From positions 873,001-937,000 of the forward strand of contig JAHRBS010000012.1 of NCBI GenBank assembly GCA_024305745.1: 64,000 nt of DNA. The letters run 5' to 3'. This DNA comes from Polyporus tsugae (taxonomy: Eukaryota; Basidiomycota; Agaricomycetes; Polyporales; Polyporaceae). The notes under the pieces were generated by a model. That model was given only the letters and a program-made list of their open reading frames with translations, had not been told where the DNA came from and did no database searches. Below, one piece after another: positions 10,975 to 22,469 of the stretch. The translations under genes and the position numbers were made by a program. Positions within the stretch are counted from its first letter, which is position 1; each line of letters opens with the position of its first letter.

Positions 10975-12812
10975 ATGAACTCTTCCGTGCCGCCCAGCCC
11001 TCGCCCGCTCCAACTTGTCGATGGAAACCTCCAGTCTCCTGCTGACCCGTCATTCCCCCCAACTCCCATCTCTGAACTGTCCACGCCTCCTCCTAGTGCA
11101 CGCAAGTTCAACCCGCAAAGGCAGTCGTCTATCTCGTACTACCCTAGCGACCACACACCCAGCTGGGACTTGCGGTCACCGACCGCCGCTGGTGCCGGGC
11201 CATCTTCACTCAGGCGTAGCACTTCGCTGAACCAGAAGATCCCTGCAAGGTTGGACTTGAAGGGCAACAGGAGGAGCCTACCCACGTCCGGAGTGGAGGA
11301 AATCGCTAGTCCACTGACGGATCGTCCTCCGCTCACGCTCACAGAAAAGTATGTCCTTCCAACCAGCTTGCCGCGTTTGCCCTGTCGCTTTTCGTCAACG
11401 TCTTGCTGATACGCCAACGTGTCTGATCGCGGTGACAGGCATGCCGACCTCCTTCGTTTCATCGCCCAGAAAGAGTCCAAGTGCCTCGAGCTCCGCTCCC
11501 AGCTCGCCGCACACGAGGCCGAACTCGCCCAGCTCAAGCGCAAATGGGAACGCATCGTGAGCCGCGGCATGGACCGCGCGTACTCCCAACAGGCCGGGAA
11601 TCCGAGCCTCACTCCGAGCGCATTGTTGACGGACGCGGTGAAGGACGTCAGCAGACTCCTCACCGCCGGGCTCGACCTCTCCTCCCCCTCTCCCGCCTCC
11701 TCCCCGCTACTCTCGAAGACTAGCAGATTACCCGGTCACGCGAACACCCAAAGCGTATCCTCGGTCGCCACCTCCGTGACGTCCGCGTCCCGCGCCAACA
11801 CAAGCTCGAGCGTGCGCCTCTCTCAGTCCTCCGCTTCTTCCTTCGCGCACGACGACGCGCCGTGCGAAGAGGATGAATGCGCCGGCGCGCTTTCGTCCCT
11901 GTCCTCCTCCTCCTCCTCCGCCGACTCTCCGATGTCTCTCCGCCGGGCCTCCGTCCGTGTGGACGGTGGGACGGGCATCGAGAGCCCCGTCGAGATCTCG
12001 TCCGCCAGCGCGCTTAGGGCCGCCAAGCTCCACCGGCGCAAGAGCCGAGATGCGCCGCCACCCTCCGCATACCACTCCGCGGGCGTGGCTGAGATGGACA
12101 CCAGAGGAAGCAAGAGTGCTGGCGCGAGCGCGGGTGGGATGGGCGAGAACGCGAACGCGACCGTCCGAGTACGCTCGAAGCGTATGAGCCTACCTGTGGG
12201 GAGCGGGGTTGTGGGGCTACCGCCCGCAGCGTCGATCCCGGGGCTGGGGTCGGCGTGGATGGGAAGCGTGGGGAGCAGCGTGGGCAAGAAGTGGGGGGAG
12301 ATCCAGAAGGGCGAGACGTGAGTGTTCTTCGTGATGAAACTTCTTCCCATCATCGTGTGCGAATGCGCGTATATGCGCCCTGCTGGTTCCTACGAGCTGC
12401 CTCTCCATACATACCCACATCCTCCCATTGTTTGGCAGACAGTGACTGACGCCACGCCTTGTTCTCCAGGTTCACGAAGAGCCAGAAACGTGCATCCCTC
12501 CTCATCTCGGACGCCGCGAGCTCGCTCTTCGCCGCGCTCACCTCCACTTCCCCGACTGCTCCCGCCACCATGCCCTCGGTAGCATCCGTCACCTCCAATC
12601 CCTTCGGGCCATCCCTCTCGCCGAAGTCGCCGTCATCAACGGTGCGCAAGACTTCCCCTGCCCCCCGCACGGTGTCGCTCCTGGAAGACGACGACGACGC
12701 GTCTGCGCTCGGCAGCGTCCTCGTGCCCGATAACAAGGGCCCGCTACTTACGGCGACGTTCTCTCGTGCACTTCCTTCCAGGCTCGACGACGATGATGAA
12801 TGGAATTGGTAG
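10975..12812 (+). CDS. DUF4048-like, low-complexity protein with a coiled coil
   Basis: Function unknown. Three exons (10975-11348, 11439-12317, 12470-12812) join in frame to 531 residues. The N-terminal 120 residues are Pro/Ser-rich and likely disordered. After LTLTEK comes an amphipathic segment, HADLLRFIAQKESKCLELRS and on to AELAQLKRKWERIVSRG, a predicted coiled coil. The middle is Ser/Arg-rich. Near the C-terminus WGEIQKGETFTKSQKRASLL precedes DAASSLFAAL, a block I associate from memory with the fungal DUF4048 family (not searched). The extreme C-terminus is acidic and ends DDDDEWNW. The acidic C-terminus and phospho-rich composition suggest a scaffold or regulator, but this is inference. 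Confidence 0.8.
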
Positions 12813-13423
12813 TGCGGAGACTGCCAGCACGTTCGGCCCAGTGTAAGGCAGGACGTCCAGCTTGTATACTGTACGTTTTTCGGTCACGGTAATGAACATA
12901 TATGACGGATATCGTGGTACTTAATCTCGGAATGTTGTTTCGCGTTCGCTCGCTCGTTTCTGGTTGTGGAATACATGCTGGTTAATAGATGTGTTCATGA
13001 TCGATGAGAGGCGTCTGCCTGAAGCAAGCACTCTATGTCCATGCCGGTGTTAAATGTAGACCTCTGTCATTGATCGAAACGAACCAGAGGAGTAAACAAC
13101 AGGGACGTAGAGAACATGATGTGCAGAGGCAGGAGTATCAGAGCGAATTGGAGATGATCATCATGACGGGCCGCGAAATCATGTCAGGAGCGATCGGAGG
13201 GCAAGAAGAGAGCTGGGGGAGAGGGTTGGAATGCGGGGATATGTTGGGCGGATAGCAGGGGATAGACAAGTGGCGGAAGCATGTTGAGAAAACACAAGCG
13301 AGAGAATGCCCCTAAGTCGGGCGTCCAGAGCCATAGAGAGAGAGGTATATCGAGAGCATCATGCATTCTGGAGCGTAAGACTCTTCATAGCAGATGGCGT
13401 CGTCGGAAGATTGCCAAGACACG
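12813..13423. other. Convergent intergenic region, no gene seen
   Basis: About 600 bp between two convergent 3' ends. Purine-rich stretches occur around 13080-13350, and no credible ORF was found. Confidence 0.5.
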
Positions 13424-15222
13424 TCACACAGGGGAGTGCACGGAGCCGTAGTCGTTTCGAGGCGGGCCATAGGGTAAGTTCGACCCTAGACCCGGGCGCG
13501 GTCCGTCCTTGCGCGTCACCGCAGTCACCCAGCCGTCGAGCACACGGTGCAGGCTCGAAGTTTCGTCGTAGGTGTCGCGCCGTCGGTATAGGTCTATTAT
13601 CTCGCGAAGGCGGGAGTCCAAAGAGTCGTCGCTTGTCCGAGATGAGTTGGATACGATGGAAATATTAGAATAGGCGGAATCGCTCGAAGAGATAGAGCAT
13701 CGGTAGTCGCCCAGGACGTCTGAAAAGCGAATGGTGCTATCCCGAGAGGAATCGTCAACGTTGTTATCCCGGTCCGCGCTGACCCCGTCTTGGTTCCTAT
13801 GTGTATCGTTGGAGACGGAGCCAGAGCCGAAGTGAGGGTCGCTTGACAGCCGCAGACCAACGGTTGTCGCGATTACCAGTCCTCGGCCGGCCCCAGGAAG
13901 CAGTGGTCTGTCAGAAGTCAGAGCAACGCCTACGTCCCCAGATCGGTCTTGACTGTCCTTCGCCTTGAAAGCCTGGGTCCGTTGGAGCACGGCAGTCTCT
14001 CCCGAACGTGAGGCGGTCTGGGCTTGTTGCGGCTCATCGTCAGCCTCTTCGACCTCAGGGGGGGAGTCGCAGCTGGTCGAAGGGACTTGAAGGTAGGCGC
14101 TCTCGCAGAACGTTGGCATGGTCGGGAAGTAGAAGCTGACTGGAGAGGCCATATCAGGACTAGCTGGACCCACCACGGAGCTTCGGTCTTCCACCGCATT
14201 CACCTCCCTCAACGACACGCGCTCTCCGCGTGACCTAAGAACCAAGCAAGGGGTGTATTGCAGCGGCCTGGGCGAGACGGCGATGGAAGGGGCATCCTCG
14301 TACGACAGGTCTTCGCTGACACTATACACGCTGTCCAGGCTTCCGGGCCGACTCGAGAGGGCGTCGTTGCAAGGCTGGACCACGATGACGGGGAACGGGG
14401 TCGCCATGCGCGAAGAAGACGACGACGGAGAGATGCTGGAAACTGCAACGAGGCCGGTCTGCGGACGGTAGACGTTCCATTCCTGCTTGGCTTGCTCGCG
14501 GAAGGTGGGGAGGTACGGACGGATCCACTCTGGGTAGCTGAGTGTCGAATCTGGGTCGGAGATCGTGGGGGAGCCTTGCGCTGCTGCTCCCGCTTCCACG
14601 TCAGAGGGGTGGTCTTGGCAGGTCCGAACGCTTTGCCTGGCGGGAACGGGTTGGACAGTCAACTGCGTTCGTAGTCAGCCAGCGCACGAGAAACGCTTGA
14701 TCCCAAAGGGATGAAACTGACCCTGCCTGCGTCGGATCGGTCAAGCCCTCCGAGAGTCTTACAGGGCACCGTATCCTGTAGCCGAGTATACCCGCTATCC
14801 CTCAGGCGGGCGACCGGGAGCCTCAGAGTGCCAGGCTTAGATGACAGGGAAGTCAGAGTACCAGACTTGGCCAGCGGGGACGCGGACCACTCCTGCTGCA
14901 TGTCCCTGAGCATTGGCAAGATAAGGGGGCGCGGCGGGGTTCCGACGAGAGTCTGTAGCGATTCGCGGTGCTCTTCGCGCCGGTGTCGGCGAGACCTGTA
15001 AGCGAGCCGACATGCGATCACGGCCACCGTCCCAAGCCATACGCCCGCGATGCCCAGGATCACACACTCCACCAGAGACAGAGATGCGCGCGAGAGCGGG
15101 CCGTCGGGCACGTCGAGGGTGCAGACTCCATGATACGGTGCCTGAGAGTCGCAGGGCCGAGTGTTAGACGTATCCAGTTGCGGGGCAGGGGGCAGAGGTG
15201 GAGCAGGCTGATACTCGGCCAT
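13424..15222 (-). CDS. Single-pass membrane protein with long Ser-rich cytoplasmic tail
   Basis: Unrecognised family. Two exons (15222-14722 and 14662-13424) join to 579 residues. The 59-nt intron starts GTCAGT, has a GCTGAC branch site and ends GCAG, and keeps phase 0 (DAGR|LTVQPVPARQ). The start is the first ATG (MAEYQPAPPLPPAP). Residues of about 45-80 form one strong transmembrane helix (LVECVILGIAGVWLGTVAVI) followed at once by RSRRHRREEHRE, so the large C-terminal part should be cytoplasmic. The N-terminal segment is short, Pro-rich and has a pair of cysteines but no signal peptide. The tail has a conserved-looking YPEWIRPYLPTFREQAKQEW patch and many Ser/Asp clusters. A plasma-membrane signalling role is only a guess. 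Confidence 0.75.
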
Positions 15223-17145
15223 CTTGAGGCGCAAGGAACGAGCATAGGACGGCTAGCCTTTGGCTGTATGCGCCGCCCATTGCACTTCAACCTTGCGGGG
15301 TGCAGTCAGCCCTCTGGAAGCCATGGTGGTGGGCGAGCGCACAACGGCTGGCGGGACGCGCTGCAATATCGATCGAGACCAGCGTGTGGAATGGAGACCT
15401 GGTTGAGAGATAATGCACATATTGCTTGGAGGTAAAGACAGCATACGAGACAGTAGCAGAGTGCCTGGCATCCCCAACTTCGGCAATTTAGCAAGGTTAT
15501 GTTCTGTGTCTAGACGACACCGCACGGATGTAATGTGATTGCCTCACGATCGTGGAGACGCGGGCCCTCTCGGAGACTATTGCTCCCGTCACAATCGTAG
15601 CAACAGCGTGAAACATACCTTGAACATCCCAGGCTGGCCACCGGTGGCAGTATGCGTGCTAGAAGTCTGCTGGCCGGTCAACACTGTACGAACACCAGTC
15701 AGCACTGTCAAATCCCCACTAAAGGGTTAATCACTGCCGACGCAATCATACACATCTCAGCTTTCCGTTCTTTGCCTGACCCTCTGAGCGGTTCCTTGCC
15801 TCCACCTCCGTTCCGCTCGCGCTCGCGACGGTGCAGAGGAACCAGAACGGGGGGCCAGACAAGGGTCTCATGGAGGCTATGCCCCTCGACGCTCATTCGA
15901 GTTGACATCATAGATCTGCAAAAGGAGGACACGGTACTCACTTTCTCAGCCTTCCACCCTCCATCCCCGCCGCACTGCATCCTTTCCGCACATCTCATAT
16001 CTGTCCTTGAGATACGCTTCCCGCCTTCGGGCCTGATGGATGGCAAATGAGCATCTTCGACGCGCGCTGCGCGCACTGTTTAGCATGTCGAAGAATGCAA
16101 TCCGTAGCGTGTTCATCGCGACGCTGGACGACCTTCTGGAGAAAATCGTGCATTCGCAGCCTTGAAACGAAAATTCGACTCGAAAGGACTGATCGGCAAT
16201 AAGGAAGATATGAGATATCGTCAACTCCAGAAGGTTAAGACGCATGACCACTGACCAGCCTCAGACCGGTGCCAGAGTCAAGAGAACGGACGTAAAAGAA
16301 GGTACGCGGAATGAAGCATATATCTCTAGTCCGCCTTGTCTTCTTGGATGGGGATAGGGCTTCTCCAATGGATGCCTACGCGTTGCTAGGGGGGATGTTG
16401 GCGGAAATCCAACGAGAAAGTCGAAGGCTCGTATTTGCTGACTGCGTGAGAGTGCTCCGACATGAGGCTGGACAAGATTATGGGCGTGCTGGCCACAGAT
16501 AAGAGCGTGACTGACGTCCAGGGCACATCTTGGCAGAGGGTAGCGGAATATATAACAGCCGCGAGACGAAGTACGAGCTGCAAGACACTTAAGTGTGACT
16601 GCAGGCGCGGTTTGGGGAACGAAGAGGGCGAGGAGGAGAGCAACTTGTGGCTTTGGCGCTGACTCGGTCACGGTGTGACATTGTGCGCATGGGCGGTTAA
16701 AGCGCGCCACAAGGCTGTCCGTCCCAACCATGTCGTGTTCATCCCGAGCCTGAGCGCCGTCCCGTTGACCACCTGCCACTCGAATCTAATCAGCTCGGTT
16801 CGTATCGTCGCTGCGCATATACGTGCCTTTCCCTCGCCACATCCGCGCGAAACCGAGTCCGAGCATCGTTCTCGTTCTATAAATGAATTTAGATGCCTCC
16901 TCGGTGCAGATCCCCCTCCCTCCCGCCCCTGCTACTCCCCAGAGAGCTCGCGCTCTCCGGCTCTCCGCTGAGCGTCCGCTCACTCTTTCTCTTCTAACGA
17001 GGCTTTTGCCTCTCCCTTCTACATAGATACCCTCGACTGGATCGACCTCTTGTGCCAACGCAGTGCGTTGAAGCCGTTCACTACTTTAGCCCTCAACTTC
17101 TAGCCTTCGACTTCTTGGGCTTGACCTGGTTAGTTTACTTCGGAA
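15223..17145. other. Divergent 1.9-kb intergenic region
   Basis: Lies between a minus-strand membrane protein and the plus-strand receptor. Overlapping ORFs on both strands at 15640-16070 and 16261-16779 have no motif and no splice-consistent partners. A TATAAAT near 16878 and a CT-rich stretch at about 16910-17020 are plausible promoter/leader elements for the receptor. Confidence 0.45.
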
Positions 17146-18792
17146 ATGAGTTCCCTGGTCTACACGAACGAGTCAAGCTACGCAACTTCACCAACTTATG
17201 CTACTGCGGAGGTGGCCGGCGTGGCGGTGAGTTCTAACCCCACTGGCACTAGCACACGCGCGATCAAGGTACAAGAGCTGACTTGATGCCACCCTCCAGG
17301 TCCTCGTCGTGGCTGGAACAGTCTCGTTGGTAGCGGTAGTCCCGGTGCTCGCAGTAAGCCTTGATCTTGCATTGGTCGCGCCGGCAGCGCAGCACAGTAT
17401 TTTTGACCGTGACATCACCCTCGTGGCAGGCTTTGCGATGGTATGGTCCTAAACTTGGAAAGACGCGCATTATGCCGTTCTTCGTGTCCCTCCTCGTCGC
17501 GAACGTCCTACAAGCCATTGGAACCATCATCAATTCCAAGTGGGTTAGCGATCGCAATGTGGTTGCTGGCCACCTATGCACCGCCCAGGGTGGTATCAAG
17601 CAGGCGGGCAACGTCGGCATGGCTCTCTGGTGCGTTCGGCGTTCCCTCGAGGGTATCATGCGGCGGCCCACGGTACCCGACATGCACTCACTGCGCGCAC
17701 AGGTCATTCGCGTTGTCACTCCACGTTTTCATGTTGCTGTTCAAACGTCGTGTGACCCTGAACGCATTGATGTCCTGGGTGCTGCTTGGAGCTGGCTGGT
17801 GCCTGATTGCGTTTACTGTGGCGATCGGTCCCTTGGCGATTGAGACGACTGGACGCGGGTCATACTTCGGTCCCTCCGGATACTGGTATGGTGACTCCGG
17901 GCTTTTGAGTGTTTTGTCGTTGCTAACCGGGCCTATAGGTGTTGGATCACACACAACTACCCGCGAGAGCAGTTCTACTTGGAGTACTTCTTTGTGAGTG
18001 CCTGGTCTACTACGCGAAACGTTGCTGTCAGGTATTCACACATATATTTCAGGAATTTGTTTCCGCTGGTCTATCTTTCGCGCTGTATACAGCAGTGCTT
18101 CTTCGGGTACGCGGGAACCTTGTCCGTACGAGCAGCAGATGGACCCTCCGTTTTGTGCCCCACGGAGAGCGGTGGCGGTTAGCCATCCGCCGCGACATAG
18201 TCGACAGCTCCATGATGCAGGTCGCAGCGCGCATGGTCTGGTATCCAGTATGTATTATTGCCCTCCTTGTGCACTTTTCTTGCCTAACCGCAGACGCTCC
18301 ATCCAGGTTGCGTACACGATCCTCCTTCTTCCCGTCACTATCGCGCGCTTCTACGCCTTCAGCGGGCACGATGTCTCCTTCCGCGTCACGATCTTCTCCG
18401 ACTTTGTCTTCAACCTGCAAGGCGTCGTCAACGTCGCCCTACTGCTCGCCACCCGCCGCTTCGTCCCGGACACCGCGGCGCTCCCACTTTTCGAACCGAG
18501 GAAGCGCATTAGCGTGTCGTCCCCGGAGGCCTTCGGCATCACCCCCTTCGTACTCTCCCCACATCCCCGGGACTCGGTCGCGAACGGCGGTCTTTCCGAG
18601 AAGTCCCCCGCTCAAGGGGAATTAGGGAGAAGGCCCGGTGCGGCTGCGGATGTGGGTGCTGACGCGGGCGCGGCTGCAAAGGAAGCTCTGTCGGGCCTGC
18701 GAATGCCGGACCTGGCACGGACAGTCTCGTCGACGTCGACGAATTCTACGTCTTCGGTCGATTCGCAGACACCCTTCCTTCACATCCATTAA
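17146..18792 (+). CDS. Seven-transmembrane G-protein-coupled receptor (cAMP/Git3-like fungal class)
   Basis: Predicted plasma-membrane receptor. Seven exons (17146-17226, 17300-17353, 17430-17629, 17703-17885, 17939-17993, 18053-18247, 18307-18792) give 417 residues. A short Asn/Ser-rich extracellular N-terminus is followed by TM1 VLVVAGTVSLVAVVPVLA, loop ALRWYGPKLGKTRI, TM2 MPFFVSLLVANVLQAIGTII, then AGHLCTAQGGIKQAGNVG (extracellular Cys and TM3), TM4 from LNALMSWVLLGAGWCLIAFT, TM5 from EFVSAGLSFALYTAVLLR, a basic third loop, TM6 VAYTILLLPVTIARFYAF and TM7 FSDFVFNLQGVVNVALLL. The CTAQG..KQ.GN pattern is typical of basidiomycete receptors related to Dictyostelium cAMP receptors and Git3/Gpr1. 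The C-terminal tail of about 120 residues is Ser/Pro-rich. The ligand is unknown. A divergent G-alpha gene lies 3.7 kb downstream on the same strand. Confidence 0.87.
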
Positions 18793-21700
18793 AGCCCCTC
18801 TCGCGCAATTAACTCGGAGCAGCATCCTCGAGGCCGCAGTCGTCTGCACCCGCCCGTTCTCGCTCTCACTCGCCTATGCCTTCACGCTCTCATTCTGAAT
18901 GGGTCTGGAGCCGCGTCTATGGGGCATAATTTATTCCTATCTTTGCGTCACGCATTCCTGTACCTTCACGTCCCACGATTCGATCGCCGCGCCTTCTTTG
19001 CGTTCTTCTCTCTGTCTTTCTTTCCTTTTCCGCTTGGCCCAGCTGTACTTGGGTCCTGAGCTGTGTTCTCACTCGCCTTCTCTGCCCTCGATGATGCGTA
19101 CGCTGCGTCGCGCATTAAATTAAGCTCCAGACCTGTATCGATTTGCATCTACTTCTTTCTTAGCTCTGTGTATGACTCGTGGCGGGCTCAGATATTCGGT
19201 ACGCGGGTAATGCGCAGGCCAATCGGGACAACACGCGCATTTTAGGATCCACGTACGGTCCACATTAAATGGCAAGAACCGTAGCGGCTGGTGCCGGTGA
19301 CCTTCCCGCGAGGCGAATCGAAGCACGGAGAGGATCTGTCTCTGTTTGCGTTTCCGGTTCTGAAGTGAGCTTTCACGACTCCGATTCCTTCTTCCTTGCC
19401 ACCATGATCGACGGCCAGTGACACATGCGGTGATAATCGGCTTGCGCCTCGCAGGAGATGCCCGCGGACGAGCCAAACCCCGAACTTCGGCAGGTTCTCC
19501 TTCCCCGTGTCCGTCCAGTTACAGTATGTCCCCTACGGCCGACGGTCCCCGGCTGGAGCAGTCACAGAAACGCATGATTTGACTGAAGGCGGTTCTATCT
19601 TTACGACAGTTGTGTTGGATTGTATTCGTTCTATAGAAACTGCCTCAGGCACATAACGAGGCTGTTGCCAAACACATCCGGACGTTCTTGGAGTCCCCAG
19701 GACTCGGTCCATCAAGTTGGGCCGGGCCAGGAACGGTGATAACTACCACGCCACGGAGACTCGGCGTCAATTCATAGACAAATCGTTGGCACACAGGGCC
19801 ACGATGGGGATGGAGGCAGACCGTTGGGGCGTTGTTCTGAGTGCGACCGTGACGCGTTTACTAGGACCAAAGGGTGTGACAAACAGGTCATGAGATGTGA
19901 CTGATCGCGTTTCGGGCATTTGCGGTGGATCGGAGGCGCGCAGGGCAGGCCGGTGTCGATTTGCCATGATGCCTGTGTGGCTTTCCCCGCGTCTCCCCCT
20001 CAGTCTTATCGTCCGTCGCAACGCTTCTCTCTGTTCTCCCTCGAACCTCTGACCCAAATGCTTGAAGAACGGCGATAGAAGGCGCGTCTGCATGGAACTC
20101 GAAGGTACGTGTGTCCGATGTCTTACTAAAATGAAACCTGTCAATTTTACCCTCGTCGCACCGTCATCGCAGGCCGTGGCCCGGGTTCGAGACGCGCACA
20201 CCGGCATCCTTTTACGTTCAATCTCCCTCAAGTTGTCATCTGGGCCGCATGATCATCTTCGGGCGGCACTCGCCGCAGCACACCACCTTTGTGCGCGAGC
20301 TCACGGCCGTCGGTTGTGTCCCGCATCCGAACCCGACGTCCTTCGATGTTGCGATGCCACCGTCAACCATGGGTATGCCCTCAGGCGCATATCCTCACCA
20401 TTGCCAATCCATCCCGCCATGCCACAGTTGCAGTATAGGGGCTGTATACTGCTTCTCAGGGCCACGGACGGTGAGCAGCTGTGCCAAATTTCTCGAATGC
20501 CAAGTTTGGAGGTCTTAGGTTTAAAGGCGCGTATAGCGCTGGTTTCGACTCTGGTAAGTACTTCCTAGCACTAGTGTGCGTTGTTGCCCTTCATACAACA
20601 TATTGATTGACACTAGTCTCTTGACGGTGGCGGCTGGTGGCGTTCGGGGCCAATGGGCAGTTGGAGGTTGGGCGCGGGTTGGGCGCGACGCGGAACGGTG
20701 TCCTTCCTCTATCCGTGTGCGCCAAGTGCGGCGGTTCGAATCGTTCACAATGCGCACACACAAAGTGCCCGGATGCGAATTTACAGGCGTCTCGATGTGA
20801 CTTGCGATGTCAACCAGCCTAACCTGTCACGCACGCACCGTCTCGTGAACCGATCCCGAGACGGACCTCGCCCCCGGGCCCGTCCCCGTTTGTCTCTTCC
20901 GGATCTACGCCTTGAGTTGGTGTTTACCGAAATTTCCTGGAGGTGTTGTGCGATTTGAATATATTCTGCTCACCTGTTCATCCGAGATATCCACAGTCGA
21001 TCGCTTCGATGCATTCGATGCGCAAAAGAACCCGAGAGTCTATTTCTCAGCGGTAGCTCGTCCCTGACGACTAGTAGTCCATCCAGCCTCGGAGCTGTCC
21101 GCCCACATTCAGAGGGGCATGGGAACGGCGGCGTGTCGAAGGACGCTGACGTCCCATGGACCGCGCGACGCGCGATGCCTGGAGCCGATTTACCTGCAGG
21201 GCGGATGCCGCGGCACGCGCTGTCAGTGGGGAGGCAGAAGAGGAAGCCAGGGTCCGGGCGATGCGCGATCCAATGCCGCCCAGGCGGCAGGCGGAGCACG
21301 AACATGGCAGAACCCTTCCCTCTGGCCCTCTGGGACTTCCACTGGGCACATGCAGCCCGAGTGGATTTTGAGAGCGATCATGAGTGGTGCCGGTGCGTGT
21401 GCTGCTCACTCGGTCTCGGAGGGGCTTGCGGAACTCGCTGAGTTGATGGGCGGTGTGATGGTCCCCCAGATAGCCGAGCGGTTCGAGCTTTGTGGCGCCG
21501 AGTTGGGCGTCGTTCATGGCGAAGGCTTCAACGTCAACTTTGCATGAAGGGGGACATGGAATTAGCCCCGGGGCTTCACGCACAAACGACTGGACGAGTT
21601 TGCTAGGAAGCGATGGCACCAGAAGCCTCTTGAATGGTGCGTCCGATGTGCCACGTGAAGTGGAGGATCCATGGAGGATTTAAAGGGAATGCTTCTCTCG

Positions 21701-22469
21701 GGCACGCTTTGCAACTGGGCGTGACCGTGGAACTTCCGGGCACTTTTAACGTTCGACATGGCTTTCCGAATGACACGCTTCCCGAAAATTGGCTTCTGAG
21801 TAAATTACCTTCCGTCATGCCGGTGGGAAGGTCGGCGCCGGCCAAATCGCACAGACGGCATTTAAATCTTTGCATCATGCCCTGAGCTCGCTTCCGCCGA
21901 GAACCCATTTTCGCGGCGTTGAGTCCGGGTAAAATGGACTTCATTTAGAAGCACAGCCGCCGTGTCGCGCCCCCGGAGGCGGGATCTCCGCCGATCGCGC
22001 GCGGTCCGAGTCGATTTGAGGGTTGGAGTCATGGACCAGGGCAAGCGGTGGCAACGAGGCAGCCCCGGCTGCTGCTGGCCGCTCAGCGCTCAGGTGTCAG
22101 GAGCCGTTGACGGGAAAAAGAAGACGCGCTTGGGAGTCGCAAATGGCAGCGGGGAGCCGCAATCAACAGCGCGTTTCTATGACATGATTTGGATATTCAG
22201 GCCGGTCTACTGCCCGCGGCAGGGACCGTCGTCGGGAATTTGCTGGGGCTTCAGGTGGCTCGTTGGATCTGGCCATCTGGTCCCGCGTACCCGCACCTCG
22301 ACCTCCCTTAAACTTATAAGTACGCTCCTTTGGTACATGCGTTGATGCTTCTTTTGCTCTCTCCACATCCTTTCATCCCCTCTCTTTCTTTATCGTTGTG
22401 CTCTACCCCCTCCCTGCACTCCCCTTATACCCCCCGAAGCACGTCAACTAGCAGCTAATTCGCACCGAG
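18793..22469. other. 3.7-kb region without a recognised gene
   Basis: No family could be assigned. Some plus-strand segments look coding in composition: ATG 19269 with a 50-codon frame; a segment from ATG 19455 (MPADEPNPELRQVLLPRVR) ending at a GTATGT donor; an exon pair around 20091-20255 joined by a GTACGT...CGCAG intron; and a segment around 21350-21547 ending AERFELCGAELGVVHGEGF. None links into a convincing gene by eye. A GGTTCGAATC near 20725 resembles a tRNA B box, but no A box or cloverleaf surrounds it. TATAAG near 22314 may serve the G-alpha gene. Confidence 0.35.

Noticed and set aside
14659..14721. Reading the two frames around 14660 as separate genes
   Set aside because: A 59-nt intron with GTCAGT, GCTGAC and GCAG joins them in phase; the apparent start at 14662 is TTG.
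16261..16779. 172-codon minus-strand ORF
   Set aside because: No motif, no splice-consistent partners, lies in a promoter-like region upstream of the receptor.
20715..20740. tRNA-like B box GGTTCGAATC
   Set aside because: No A box at the right distance, no acceptor-stem pairing, no cloverleaf.
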